Assembly (NCBI GenBank): GCA_963969345.1 | Contig: OZ017769.1 | Location: 9,117,725 to 9,181,724 of the forward strand | Direction of reading: 5' to 3' | From: Turbatrix aceti | Lineage: Eukaryota > Nematoda > Chromadorea > Rhabditida > Panagrolaimidae | DNA: 64,000 nt | In this document: positions 1 to 10,178 of the stretch, in pieces | How the letters are laid out: each line of letters starts with the position of its first letter | How positions within the stretch are numbered: position 1 is the stretch's first letter | Translations under genes and position numbers: made by a program | The notes under the pieces: model-generated | Seen by the model: only the letters and a program-made list of their open reading frames with translations | Database searches by the model: none | Told to the model about the DNA's origin: nothing

Positions 1-821
1 AAACAATCTGAAAAGCCAAAAAGTAACGTTCTATGCCGAGTGCGTGCGCATCGCGATACAGTGGAAGGTTTCGGCACGAAAAATGAACGCTATTGATTCG
101 AAGGACGCGCGGGTGTAGGAGTGCGTTCGGCCGCGCTTTTTTTCCCTTTCTTTCTTGTCGTTTTCGCTTTTTTTTTCAACAAACTACGTGAATTGTTGAT
201 CACAGACCAATTGTTTATATACTTTTCGAGTACATTATTCGATATTGATTTGACACATGCATTCTCGGTTTTTTTTTCAGACCGCCATCCCCCCCGGGCT
301 ATCCTCAGAGAGCTGTAGTAGCCTGCCTGTCGGCCATCCATCCCATCCTGCTTGGACTGTGTTCTTGCTTGCTTGCTTGCTACAACCTTGCTGACAGATA
401 AACGGCTTTTTGTCTCTACTTCCTCCGAAACCGATCTCTCATCCATCCTCCCCGGCACTCGTCTGAATCGAATTCTTCTCTCCGGCTTTTCTTCGATTAT
501 TTGTCCACCCATTTTTATCATCCTTGGTCTAACGGATCTCCTTCCCCTTCCCAAGGTGTGCTCTGACGCATGGTGAGTATTTTTTGTTGTTATTTTTGTT
601 TTGGACACTGAATAGGCCTACTTTTTTTTTGGTTTTTTTACAAAATGCCATGAATTTTCTTTTTTTTGTGTTCATTCACGTCACAAATCTTTTTTAGATT
701 AATTTACATGCTAAATTAGTGATATCCCTCCCTTCTCTTCTCTTTTATTTGCCAGTTTTGGATCATGATTACTTTTTTGACCATCAATAATCAGTTGTTG
801 GTTTTCCAGAATTTTCAGGAC
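1..821 (+). promoter_or_regulatory. 5' leader and leader intron of the hnRNP K gene
   Basis: No coding region beyond a possible start codon is seen. A splice donor GTGAGT begins at 573, directly after an ATG (570-572). Two candidate acceptors follow, ending at 809 and 818, nine bases apart. Splicing to either joins that ATG in frame to the KH protein reading frame. The upstream ATG could therefore add two residues (or five with the first acceptor) before the ATG at 822. The leader before 573 is pyrimidine-rich and has a short upstream reading frame starting at 82. Confidence 0.5.
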
Positions 822-2541
822 ATGAAGCGCCACAATACTGATAATCGCCTCAACGCCGGCGGTCCGAAAAGAATTCGCACGGACCCGTACAACGATGCGC
901 TGGCAGACGGCAAGTTCGAGCTTCGCCTTCTTGTACCCAACAAGGCCTGCGGTGCTGTCATCGGAAAAGGCGGCAGCGTGATCAAAGCCATTCGCGAAAA
1001 GGTGAGTTATTTTCAACCATTTTTTTTTGCTTGGACGGCACAAAAATTATTGGTAATCATACTTGCTTCGTGAGAAGATAAAAAAAAAGAGACACGACCG
1101 CTTTCCCACCCCTACCCCATGGGTAGTAGAGTGTAGGTAGCGCGTTGACGCAAGACACGTAAGAAGCAAGAAGCCCCTGACCATCCATGGCTATTAGGGG
1201 AATGACTATTTTTTTTTCAAACCACAGCTCTGCTGTGTACGTATCATACAATTGACCCGCTATCATGGTCCCCCTTTTTAGTATGATGCCAGTATCACCG
1301 TCCCCGATAGGAACACTCCTGAACGGTAATTGCTTACTCCTTTGTGTACCAAACAGCGAAAGAGAACCTCGGCCTGTGCCCCTATATACTTCCCGGAACC
1401 GTTTCCTGCACCGACCGACTACTCTTCCGCCTGTTTTTATATATCAGTGTTTGTTTACACTTTTTTTTTATGCATTTGTTTTTCAGCGTTTTGGCAATTA
1501 CTGCAAAGCAGGAAAGAATTGTTGAATGTTCTGTAGAAGTTGTCTCGAAGCTTGCTGAGGTTAGTTTTTTGGTTTGGCAGAGGGTGACAGGGAAACTAAT
1601 CGGTTTTTGGGGCGTTTTGCAGGAACAAAAGAAGGAAAAACCCAACGACGTCGAAATCCGCATCCTGGTCCATCAATCGCATGCTGGCGCCATCATCGGT
1701 CGCGGCGGATCGAAGATCAAGGAGCTACGCGAGCAGACGCACTCCCAGCTCAAGGTCTACCAGGAGTGCTGTCCGAGCTCGACGGATCGCGTTGTCCAGG
1801 TCAACACGGCCGAGGAAAATATTCTCAACGTTCTCCAGGTCATCATCGACTTCATGCGGGAGGTTGGTTATTTTTTATACCCAAAAAATGGATTATTTGT
1901 TTGTGTTTTTTTGCAGATCCCAATCAAGGGCATCCAGAAGCCCTACGATTCCAGCTGCTACGACGCGCGCACTGTCTACTCGTACGGGGGGTACCAGTCT
2001 GACCGAATCATGCCCTCGATGCCTCCGATGGGCGGACCGCCTCCAATGGGTGGCCCACGCATGACCGGCCCACCTCCGCCGATGGACAGCTCTGCCTACG
2101 GTGGCATGAGGCCTCCGATGCCGGGCATGGAGTACATGGCACCTCCCGGGCACTACGGTCGCATGGGCATGGGCCCTCCGCCTCCTGGCTCCGGACCGTA
2201 CATCATGGGTAATCCTGGTGGCATGCAGCCACAACAAGTGCAGGTTACGATACCCAACGAACTCGGTGGCATCATCATCGGTCGTGGTGGCGAACGGATC
2301 ACGCGCATCCGTCAGCAGTCTGGTGCGAGGATTGAAATTGGACAACCGTCGGTGGGAAATGAGGAAAGAGGTTGGTTTTTTTGTTTGTTGAAATTTTTGT
2401 TGAATACGTTTGAATGGTTCTTTTTCAGTCATTTCAATCACGGGGACGCAAAATCAAATCCAAGCAGCCCAGTACATGCTGCAGCAGAGTGTTCGAAACT
2501 CCGAGGCTGGTCGCAGGTACATGCAGGACCAGACGCACTGA
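822..2541 (+). CDS. hrpk-1: hnRNP K / PCBP-type protein with three KH domains
   Basis: This is a nuclear/cytoplasmic RNA-binding protein of the poly(C)-binding hnRNP K family. Exons are 822-1001, 1282-1325, 1487-1559, 1623-1862, 1917-2370 and 2429-2541. All junctions are GT-AG and keep frame, giving 367 residues. KH1 (about 37-98) has the GKGG loop at 48-51, KH2 (about 108-178) has GRGG at 125-128, and KH3 (about 288-350) has GRGG at 301-304. A Met/Gly/Pro/Tyr-rich linker of about 100 residues separates KH2 and KH3, as in the hnRNP K layout. KH1 is split over three exons, which matters because the short exon 1282-1325 is easily missed. The length matches nematode HRPK-1 closely. The start is the ATG at 822; an in-frame ATG at 570-572 could extend it. 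The function assignment is by domain architecture and is secure at family level. Confidence 0.92.
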
Positions 2542-3275
2542 TCGGTCCCTCCCGGACGACTCGTTTTCCCTTTTCCATCTTCAATTCCTACCTATCCTCT
2601 TCCTCCCCCCTTCCACCACCACCGAAAACTTTTTTCGTCTTCTGTTTTTCCTTCCCTATCTCCCCTTGTTGAAAACCACGTTTTATCCATGATCGCGAAA
2701 TTCATATTGTATCTCTCCCGTCCGTATTTCGGTCGGCTTTTTTGTTGCACCCTCATATTACTGAATTTGGATGGCATGTCCTTGTTTGTTTAATATATAT
2801 AAGGCTATGCTGCGTTTGTGGAATAAACAGGTTTTGTAATGTGTACGATTTTTTATACGACTTTGATCGCCGGAATATAATTTTGATTTTTCTAAAAAAA
2901 AAGTGAATTTTCGTTTCGAGATCAAAAAAATGCACGTTTTCGCTTCGAAACTATCAGAATTCGACATTTTCGCGTCGAGACCATCAAACTAAGCATTTTC
3001 GTATCAAAACTGGAAAAAATTGGAATTTACTTTTTTTCAAAAAAGATTTTTGCGTTTGTGGAATAAGCAAGTTTTGTAAAAAAAATCATTTATTTTTCTC
3101 TTTATACAACTTTTCTGACCGAGATGAAAAAATTGAAGCAGGATTGCCCGAGGGCACGGAGGGGGCGGGGCGATGAGGCAGGAGATTCATTTTGGGGAAG
3201 AAGAAGATCGAAGGCCGATGCGACCAGGCTGACTGCCTGTCCTCGTCGGGCGGGGGCGTCGGGGTGGGTGGGGGG
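2542..3275. other. Convergent 3' region between hrpk-1 and rsbp-1
   Basis: This holds the 3' UTR of the KH gene, with an AATAAA poly(A) signal at 2822-2827, and the 3' end of the minus-strand rsbp-1. A second copy of the poly(A)-site sequence lies at about 3052-3080, and a short 29/30-bp tandem repeat lies between them. No further coding sequence is evident. Confidence 0.6.
2908..3024. repeat. Four-unit 29-30 bp tandem repeat
   Basis: The units begin with TTTTCG at 2908, 2937, 2967 and 2996, a spacing of 29, 30 and 29. The shared consensus is roughly TTTTCGYNTCGARAC followed by ATCA and a variable tail. The last unit is degenerate. The array lies between two copies of a roughly 30-bp sequence (2811-2841 and 3052-3080). 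Confidence 0.65.
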
Positions 3276-4374
3276 TCACGCGTAGCTCGTCTTGAGCTTG
3301 GAGCACACGCACTGCGGACGGCACGTGTTCCGCCTCCGCCTGGGTGTGACCTTGTCGGGAGCGGCCTCAGACGTCGAGTAGTGTACCGTAATGAGGTTTT
3401 CGAGGGTCTCAAGCATGACTTCCATATTCTCGATATGGGGACCGGCAATGAGGGCTTCGCCGTGGGGAAAGGTGGATTCGAGGGCCTCGCAGCGCTTCAT
3501 CTCAACGACACACGCGGATACGCAGCCGATAAACTGTGAAGCGTGTCTCGTGAACTCGACACCCTCGTGCTTGAGTTGTGGCAGGACGCAGTTCTTGGTC
3601 ATCTCGCATGACCGCAGGCAGCCTCGGGCATTGTTGTCGATCTCCTTTCGCAGCTGTGGGCCGTCGTTGGCCGTGCCTATGGACTGGATCGAGTTGCGGA
3701 ATGATGCTAGCTGCACGTTGCACTCGTGCAGAAGCTGAAAAGAGAGAAAACATAGTTAGAATGGGGAAAATAACATTTTTACGATTAGAAACGATCAAAA
3801 ATGACGAGAAACGATCAAAAAGACGTTATTCTATCGTAAACATTTATTGGTAACATCTTTTGTACTTTTGTACCGTAACTGAATATCTTTACGTTTTTTC
3901 CGGTCAAGAAATTTTTCATGTTTTTGCAGAAGAAAATCGTAATATGACGTCAGTTTTTGCTTCTTTTTCGTCCATTTTGGGCATCTGCTTAGTTTTTTTA
4001 ATGTTTTTATTCTAATTTTGAATCTAGGTGTTGTAAATAGCACTGTTTGACTACAAGAGAGCCTTCTTTATCTCAAAACTCTGTTTTTTTGCAAAATCTA
4101 GAGCCCAAAATAAAAAAAAACAATCCAGCCAAGTCCTCTTTGCACTCGACAAATCCTTCGTACGCACTACGCAATTCGATCGATAGCGAGTCGACGCACC
4201 AAAGTGAAATCCTCCCTCCTATCGATTGGCTTTCTTTTACGTCCCAACCAACAACCCCCGCACGAAGCGAAAAACACTGAATTTTACGTTAAAAAAAATA
4301 GAATTTGTTGAATCACAAACCTCTTGAAGTTTGCGAACGCTGGAAAGCGAGTGTTGCCTGAGCTTGGCTGTCAT
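3276..4374 (-). CDS. rsbp-1: R7-RGS binding protein (R7BP family)
   Basis: This family binds R7-class RGS/G-beta-5 complexes and anchors them at membranes of excitable cells. Exons are 4321-4374 and 3276-3734. The 586-nt intron joins in phase 0 and gives a minimum of 170 residues. The family signature is the segment ECNVQLASFRNSIQSIG followed by a QLRKEI stretch and an ARGC motif, all near the N-terminus. The C-terminal tail has an RRRR cluster followed by three Cys, which fits the polybasic plus palmitoylated tail of R7BP. The ATG at 4374 is the first in-frame Met. The frame stays open upstream through a Ser/Ala/Gly-rich segment to a stop at 4543-4545, so an upstream exon could add an N-terminus. 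The protein is shorter than vertebrate R7BP (about 257 residues). Confidence 0.72.
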
Positions 4375-5640
4375 CTGGCGTGATTCGCGAGCAGACGCGC
4401 CGCCGCTATCGGCGGTAGGCGTGCCAGCGGCCGACGAGGGGGCCAGGTCTTCTCCGCGAGCCGTGTTCGCGGCCTTTACAGACGACGACACACGCAATGC
4501 GATGACTCGTAGCCGACGACGATGCCAGCACAGAGGTGGTCGTCAGAAGGCGCCGTCTGGGACGCTGTCGGGCATGCGAAATGTGTCGGAAACTGGGAAC
4601 TGGAAAAAAAGGGTTTTTCAGAAAAAAAAAGTTTTTTGGAGGTAATTTGGGGACAAATTTGTTTTTGTAAATTAACGCGACATTTTCACGATTATCGAAT
4701 GAGACAGGGCAGGGCATGGTCGTCGGTTTTTCTGGAGAAAATGTGTGACAGGGACACGTTGTACGCGGGTGGTGGCAGCAGCAGTGACAGTGGTGGCTAG
4801 CTGGCTGGCATGCGAGCGAGCAGGCCAGCCTGAGGCTGGCTGGCTTGCTTGCGGGGTTGCTCCTCTGCGCGTGCACGCACCGAGACCAACCAACCAACCA
4901 ACATCGTTGCTGCATCGATGGATGTCAACCAGCCTCCTCTCCTCCAGTGTCCACAAAGAGCACGGAGTGCGTGGCGTGCACAAACACAATTTTCAAAATA
5001 CGCACAGGCATCCTTTGGCCAAAGCTCTCTTCCGCTCGTTTGTCTGCCTCATCCTTGCCTCTGGGCTTTCTTCAGTTTTTCTTCAGCGCGACAAGACACA
5101 CATCGGTGCGTGCGTCGTCGACTGTTTCATCGACGACCGAAACAGACACGTGTGCAAAAAAAATACGACGTAAACCCAGAACCAACGCACGCTGAACGAA
5201 CGTGATCCAAAAATTTGTATATAGACAAAACAGATTTTCACATTTTCATCATTCATGAAAATAAAACGCAACCTTTTCCACCGAATCAATCCCAGACAGA
5301 CAAGCATGCGCGAAAGTTCCCAAGAAAACTTTTCACACAGGAATATTACCTGTACGAATAGTTTCGAGATAGTTCGCATGTCTGCTGTACCAAAAAGACA
5401 TTTGGGTACGTTCCCGTTGCAAATTCATATCCCATCCCGCAATCCTCGAGTGAATAATAGTCATCGTCATCCATCAGGAAACTGTGCTTGACCGAGGCAG
5501 ACATTTACTGTGAAACTGTGCTTCGCTGAGGCAGACAACACTACACGCATTTCTCCATCGACTCCCTCAGACCGAGACAGTTGGATATTCAGACAACGCC
5601 GTCACCTTATTACTGCTGCTGCCGACGCCTTATTATTGCC
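4375..5640. other. Divergent intergenic region with low-complexity sequence
   Basis: This lies between the minus-strand rsbp-1 start and a plus-strand gene, so it probably holds both promoters and perhaps rsbp-1 leader exons. It has GGCTGGC/CCAACCAA-type simple repeats at about 4795-4905. The open frames here have skewed composition and no recognisable domain. I see no additional gene. Confidence 0.5.
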
Positions 5641-6499
5641 ATGCCGCAACCCGGAAATTCTTACGCTGACGAGGTAAGGACATATTGTATGCCAATATAA
5701 AAAAATATTGGTATACATTCCAGGACATGAATCAGCTATGCGGTCAGCTTAGCCGATCATTTGGTATCGACGCCCGCCAGGATGTAAGTTGATCCGCTGA
5801 AGACTGAAAAGGTCGAAAAATGTCCCCAAATTTGAAGCAAAGTACTTTCGCTGTAGAACCAAACCAAAGTTTAGTCGTAGCACGCCTGGCATACTGTACT
5901 TTGCTTGTTACCTTTTTCTTGCCGAAAGTTCTCATTCTTACGTTCTTTTCACTTTTTCTTTGTTTTTTCGCGTTTTTTGGCCTCAATGAAACGCCTTTTC
6001 ACTTTTTCAACCAATTTTTCAGTCGATGAGCCCCAAGCGTGTCGGTTTTGAATCGGAAGCCAGCGAAGTTCACGACTCCGAACGCGAGCACTCCCTAGAT
6101 CTCCTTCCCGCGAGAACCTTCACGAAGCGCAAGCCGCGCCGTCACTCCCTATCGATGCACGACAACAACGCCACCGAGAGCAAGGCCTCGTCAGTGAAGC
6201 GACGTCGCGTCGAGGAGATTGCCGTGCCTGGCGCTCTGCCTATGGGATCCCTCGGAGCGATGGCTCCTCGACTCAATCCTCCGTGTCCGTGCCCGGGTCA
6301 ACGCATTCTTCGCCCTGTCCTGACGACGTGCTACGGCAACGTCTGGAATCAGAAGCTTGGCATGCCGTTTACCGGTGGCTACGGATGCCAAATGCAGATG
6401 CCGTCAGCTCACTGCGCTGCGACGCCGTCGACGACGACCACCGAGCGCTACATCATCGGAGCTTGCCGCCGATCGTGCAACACGTTCAAGCGAGAATGA
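5641..6499 (+). CDS. Unrecognised basic, Cys-containing protein with nuclear-localisation motifs
   Basis: I do not recognise this gene. Three exons (5641-5673, 5724-5783, 6023-6499), all GT-AG and all phase 0, give 189 residues. The N-terminal 31 residues are acidic/polar. Two basic clusters, TKRKPRRHS (about residues 62-70) and KRRR (about 88-91), look like nuclear localisation signals. The C-terminal third is rich in Pro, Cys, Gly and Thr, with eight Cys from the PCPCP motif onward. The coding sequence is clearly GC-richer than its introns, the splice sites are good, and the third exon is one long open frame. These points support a real gene. It is divergent from rsbp-1. No catalytic or domain assignment is possible from sequence alone. 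Confidence 0.65.
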
Positions 6500-6722
6500 T
6501 CTGGAACTGGTGGAAAGTTTTCTGTCTTTTTGAGTAGCATGTTTTGTAACTTTTATTTCATTTTATTATAATCGTGTTTTTTCTCTGTTTTGCAATGAAC
6601 CTTTCGTTTTCGTTTCAAAAGTTTATCGCTCCTTGCACACATTATAAAAAAATGAACAAAAAAAAGCAAGAAGAAAAGTTGAAAAAATCCAAAACGAAGA
6701 AAAATGGACGATCAAAAACACA
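6500..6722. other. 3' intergenic gap before the paralogue array
   Basis: This is an AT-rich convergent gap between the plus-strand 189-residue gene and minus-strand paralogue A. No gene or clear repeat is seen. Confidence 0.6.
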
Positions 6723-8208
6723 TCAAGACCTGAGATTTCGAAGCAGCTGAACAATGCCGTCGCGCAGGCCGGTCACAGGACGCGGGCAGATTCTCTTGTG
6801 AGCGGCGTAGCAGTCGGGAGTCTGGCAGTACGCCTTGCAAACGCGGCAGACCTGGGCCGTGTCATCTGTGTTGGGCTTGCGACAGGTGACGACGTCGTTC
6901 CCGAAACGAAGACAAATCGGACACAGACGCTGGCACGAATGAGGATCCAGGCGAGCGAATGAAAAGCACTTTCGGCAAAAAAGTTGACCCTAAAAAAGCG
7001 GAGAATATTGAAATTTCAAGTTCGCGAACGAAAAAAACGGATAGATTATTTTTTATCATTTGTGGCAAAAATTTTGTGTCTTCGGGCAAAAAAACATAAA
7101 CTTGGATTCGTATTTTTTCGTGGCGAAAGTTAGGCAATGATTTTTACCCTATTTTTACATTTTCAAATTTTTGTTCAACTTTTCGTTGTGAAAGTTCAGT
7201 AATGCTTTTTGCCATTTTTTGTCAACGAACATCGATTACCCTAATTTTAGGCCAATTTTTGTTTATAAAATTTGTTTTGTTCACAAACGAATACGAACAG
7301 GAAAAATAAAATTTTTTTTCCCAATTTTCGCCTTTCCCCAAACTAACCAGAAAATTGCGATTTGAAAGCGCCGCGAATTCATGAGATCCGGAGTCGTAGA
7401 CGACGAGATAATCGTAATCCGGCGATTCTGCGCCCAACTTCGACGAAAGGGCGTTTGTCAGGATGACCTGCAGGGAAGTGTCCAAGACGACGACGACGTC
7501 CTTCTCGAAGGACGACAGATGGATGATTCGATCGACGGAAGCCAGTGACTCGGGAAGAAGGCCCTTGGCTTGCATCCGCAGGGTACGGGCCGTGGCTTTG
7601 ATGACGTTCAGGTTCGGGTGGAAGACATCCTTGCCTCCCTGAGATAAGGCCAGGGCGTAGAAAAAGCTTCTGTCTTCCGGTATCCGTTGGAAACGGTAAC
7701 GATAGTCGATCGCGTACTGTTTCACCACGTCACCGGTATCATCGTAGAAGGGAAGTGTTTCGGGTTGAACTGGTTCCTCGGCAAGGGTTTCTTCGAGGAC
7801 GGGGGCACTTGGAGGCGGAGCTTCCAGAAAAAACATGAGATCTCTGAAGTCATGGCGGAGTCGCTGTTCCATGTGCTTTTCGCAGACGTCGAATCGTCGT
7901 TTTCTTTCTTCTTCAAGCCTGAGTCTCTCTTCTTCCAACTTTCGGTCAATATCGGCGTTGATCCGGCTTCGCGTCTGGGTTCTTTCAGCCACAAGATCAT
8001 CCAGACCAATTTGTTGCCCATCAAAAAAATTAACCTTGTCAAGGAGTTCATGGTACTGATCAGAAGCCGGAGGCAGCCGCGCCAATCGATCTGAAATATT
8101 TTTTGCACATAAAAACACGATTTTACAGGAAAAAAACAAAAAAAAGTCACCATGAAGGACGGGAATCGCTTGATTGACTGCATCGAGAACATCATCCAGT
8201 AGCGACAT
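6723..8208 (-). CDS. Zinc-module paralogue A of the seven-copy array
   Basis: I do not recognise the family. Exons are 8151-8208 (58 nt), 7348-8090 and 6723-6989; GT-AG introns in phases 1 and 0 give 355 residues. Exon 1 encodes the short N-terminal helix shared by the array (LDAVNQA core). Exon 2 starts with a charged coiled coil (about 45-120, rich in RLRLEEER-type heptads). It then has the conserved core with IDRIIHL, then VVVLDTSLQVILTN, then YDSGSHEFAAL. Exon 3 (residues 268-355) is the Cys/His module: CRKC, HSCQRLCPIC, VCRVC, then an AYCQTPDC stretch, AAHKRIC and PRPVTGL. Relative to the other copies, A has a longer exon 2 with an acidic/Pro-rich insert and ATG-to-stop integrity. It is probably intracellular, as no signal peptide or membrane segment is seen. 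Confidence 0.85.
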
Positions 8209-8565
8209 CGTATCAGTCCAGGTAACAAAACGACGACGATGGAATCGTATTGAAAACAACAAAAAAAAGTGAGATAACCTTGCAACGATCGTGATAATCT
8301 TGCAACGATCGAGTAACGAAAATTATCTGAACGTTTTCGCGCCAATGAACTTTCGCGATCATTCCAGCGAAAAATGCGCACGCGTTTGCTTTTTTCTGAC
8401 TTTGTCCATCAAAATCAAAATCAAATCGAGATTGTCTTTTTTTTTAATATTCATGTACTTTATTTAATCGGTTTTACAAAAAAACAAGTTGTACACATCG
8501 CCAAAAAAAAATCGGTCACAGTTTGATTTTTGAACAAAATTTCACAAATATTCATTCACAGGAGT
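8209..8565. other. Spacer between paralogues A and B
   Basis: This holds the upstream region of A and the 3' end of B (both minus strand). A near-duplicate CTTGCAACGATCG occurs at about 8278 and 8300. The motif AAAATGCGCACGCG occurs at 8371-8384, and its reverse complement is upstream of copy D. No coding sequence is seen. Confidence 0.5.
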
Positions 8566-9729
8566 TCAAACATTCAGACTGTGAAAATCATTTTGGTCCA
8601 TAATTTTGAGAAGCTGCAAAACATCGTCGTGGAGTCCCGAAACAGGACGCGGGCAGATTTTCTTGTGGGCAGAATAACAGTCAGAAGTTTGGCAGTAGGC
8701 CTTGCAAATGGGGCAGAAGTGGGCGACTGATTCTGGAGCAGGTTTGGCACATTTGACGTCGTCCCCGATGCGAAGACAGATGGGACACTGACGCCGGCAG
8801 GTGTGTGGACGTGTCCCGGGGTAACGGAAACACTTTAGACAAACGTATTCGCCCTGAAAATAAAAATAAAAAACAAACAAAAATGAATTATAAAATTCAA
8901 AGCAGAAAAATTCCCACCATTGGGTCAGCTGCATTGATTGGAGCAAATTTCTGGGATCCAGAATTGTAAATCACTACATGTTCGTAGTCGTGTTCGCTGT
9001 ACCCAGAATTTGTCAGGATCACTTGCAGGGACGTGTCCAGGACGGCAAAACAGTTTTCTTCGTAAATCGGCATGTGTATGATACGATCGATCGTGGCTAG
9101 CGAAACCGGAACTCTGGTATTGTTTGGAAGTTCTGCAGCCATCCACAAATTCTCAGTAAAATCGAGACTTTCGTCGTCGTCTTTCATTGAACAGAAGTTG
9201 CCCACGTTCGAAAACGCAGCTGCGTGAAAAAAGTTTTTCCGGCTTGGGATTGTTTTGAACTTGTCCGCGCACTTTTTCGTATATCGGGTGATCACTTTCA
9301 CAGTTTCGTCGTTGGGGGGAATTTCAAATTTAGGCCCAAGTTCGTCGGCCAACTCGACGACATCCAGGGCTGGCAATTTGGCGATTTTGTCCCCAAAATT
9401 GTTGTTGATGAAAGAAATGCGTATAGCGCGTTCGTTATCGATATTCTGAACGAATTCTTTGATTCTGTCGTCCATTTCGGCGTTGACTTTTTCGATCTGT
9501 TTTGTCATTTCTTTGTAATAAGTTTCCAGCAAATCTTTTCGAGGCAGAATGGATGTCATATTTTTCAAAAGTTGACGGTACAGATCAGATGCTGGGTCCA
9601 TGCTGGACATTTGACCTAAGATTGGCAGAAAAAAAACATGTTTTTATGTTTGTACGCAAAAAAAAACTCACTGTGAAGCTTGGAAATCGCTTGATTGATA
9701 GCATCCAGGGAAGAAGCCAGCAATGACAT
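8566..9729 (-). CDS. Zinc-module paralogue B
   Basis: Exons are 9672-9729 (58 nt), 8918-9615 and 8566-8853, giving 347 residues with an intact frame. The N-terminal helix (MSLLASSLDAINQAISKLH) is followed by a coiled-coil segment (about 40-95) containing LPRKDLLETYYKEM-like text. The core has KNFFHAAAFSNVG, IDRIIHM, then FAVLDTSLQVILTN. The zinc module from residue 253 has the clearest spacing in the array: C-x2-C-x10-C-x3-C-x2-C-x8-C-x11-C-x2-C-x3-C-x4-C-x3-H-x3-C. It ends in PRPVSGLHDDVLQLL plus a short tail. B is the best template for describing the family. Function is unknown. The all-Cys/His spacing suggests two or three bound zinc ions. Confidence 0.87.
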
Positions 9730-10178
9730 TGCGGCACAACTTGATACCCAGGTGAAGATGACTTAGATCGAGAAATCAAACAAATCAACAACTTTGTAAA
9801 CGTAAATTGTGGACGACGCCGAATTGAACGTCAAAACGAACGTTCACGAACAAAAAAGTCCGTCCGTCTGCACCGTTACTTTTTTTTGGCGAAACGACAA
9901 AGGCCTTTGATTTTGAGGGCGAGCGCATCATAACGAACGGTTTTATCTGTTACAAACTAATGCCTGTCCGAAAAGAGCAGTGTAACATCGCCTTCGCCTC
10001 ACCTCCGGAGGTGAAGGCGAAGGCGATGGCAATAATTTTGGTTTGCGTTACACTGGGAAAGAGTGTGCATATGTATAAATAAATGCTTTTTTTAATTGTA
10101 TATTTATTATATTACTGGTTCGAAAATTCAAATAGTTTATTTATGGTTCCATGAAAGCAGCATGACTCCAAAATTGTT
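9730..10178. other. Spacer between paralogues B and C
   Basis: This holds the B promoter region, a 78-bp terminal-inverted-repeat mini-element (listed separately) and the 3' end of C. The minus strand reads AATAAA at 10142-10137, a poly(A) signal for C. No other gene is seen. Confidence 0.55.
9978..10055. mobile_element. 78-bp hAT-like miniature element
   Basis: The ends are perfect inverted repeats CAGTGTAAC and GTTACACTG. Inside lies an imperfect palindrome (9986-10028) built from CATCGCCTTCGCC and its complement with one bulged base. The flanking 8-mers are GAAAAGAG (9970-9977) and GGAAAGAG (10056-10063), 7 of 8 identical. This fits an old 8-bp target duplication. CAGTG ends plus 8-bp duplications are characteristic of hAT elements. 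It is far too small to code for a transposase. Confidence 0.6.

Noticed and set aside
90..608. 172-codon minus-strand frame over the hrpk-1 leader
   Set aside because: Composition is Lys/Arg-rich low-complexity read from a pyrimidine-rich leader. No domain, no splice partners.
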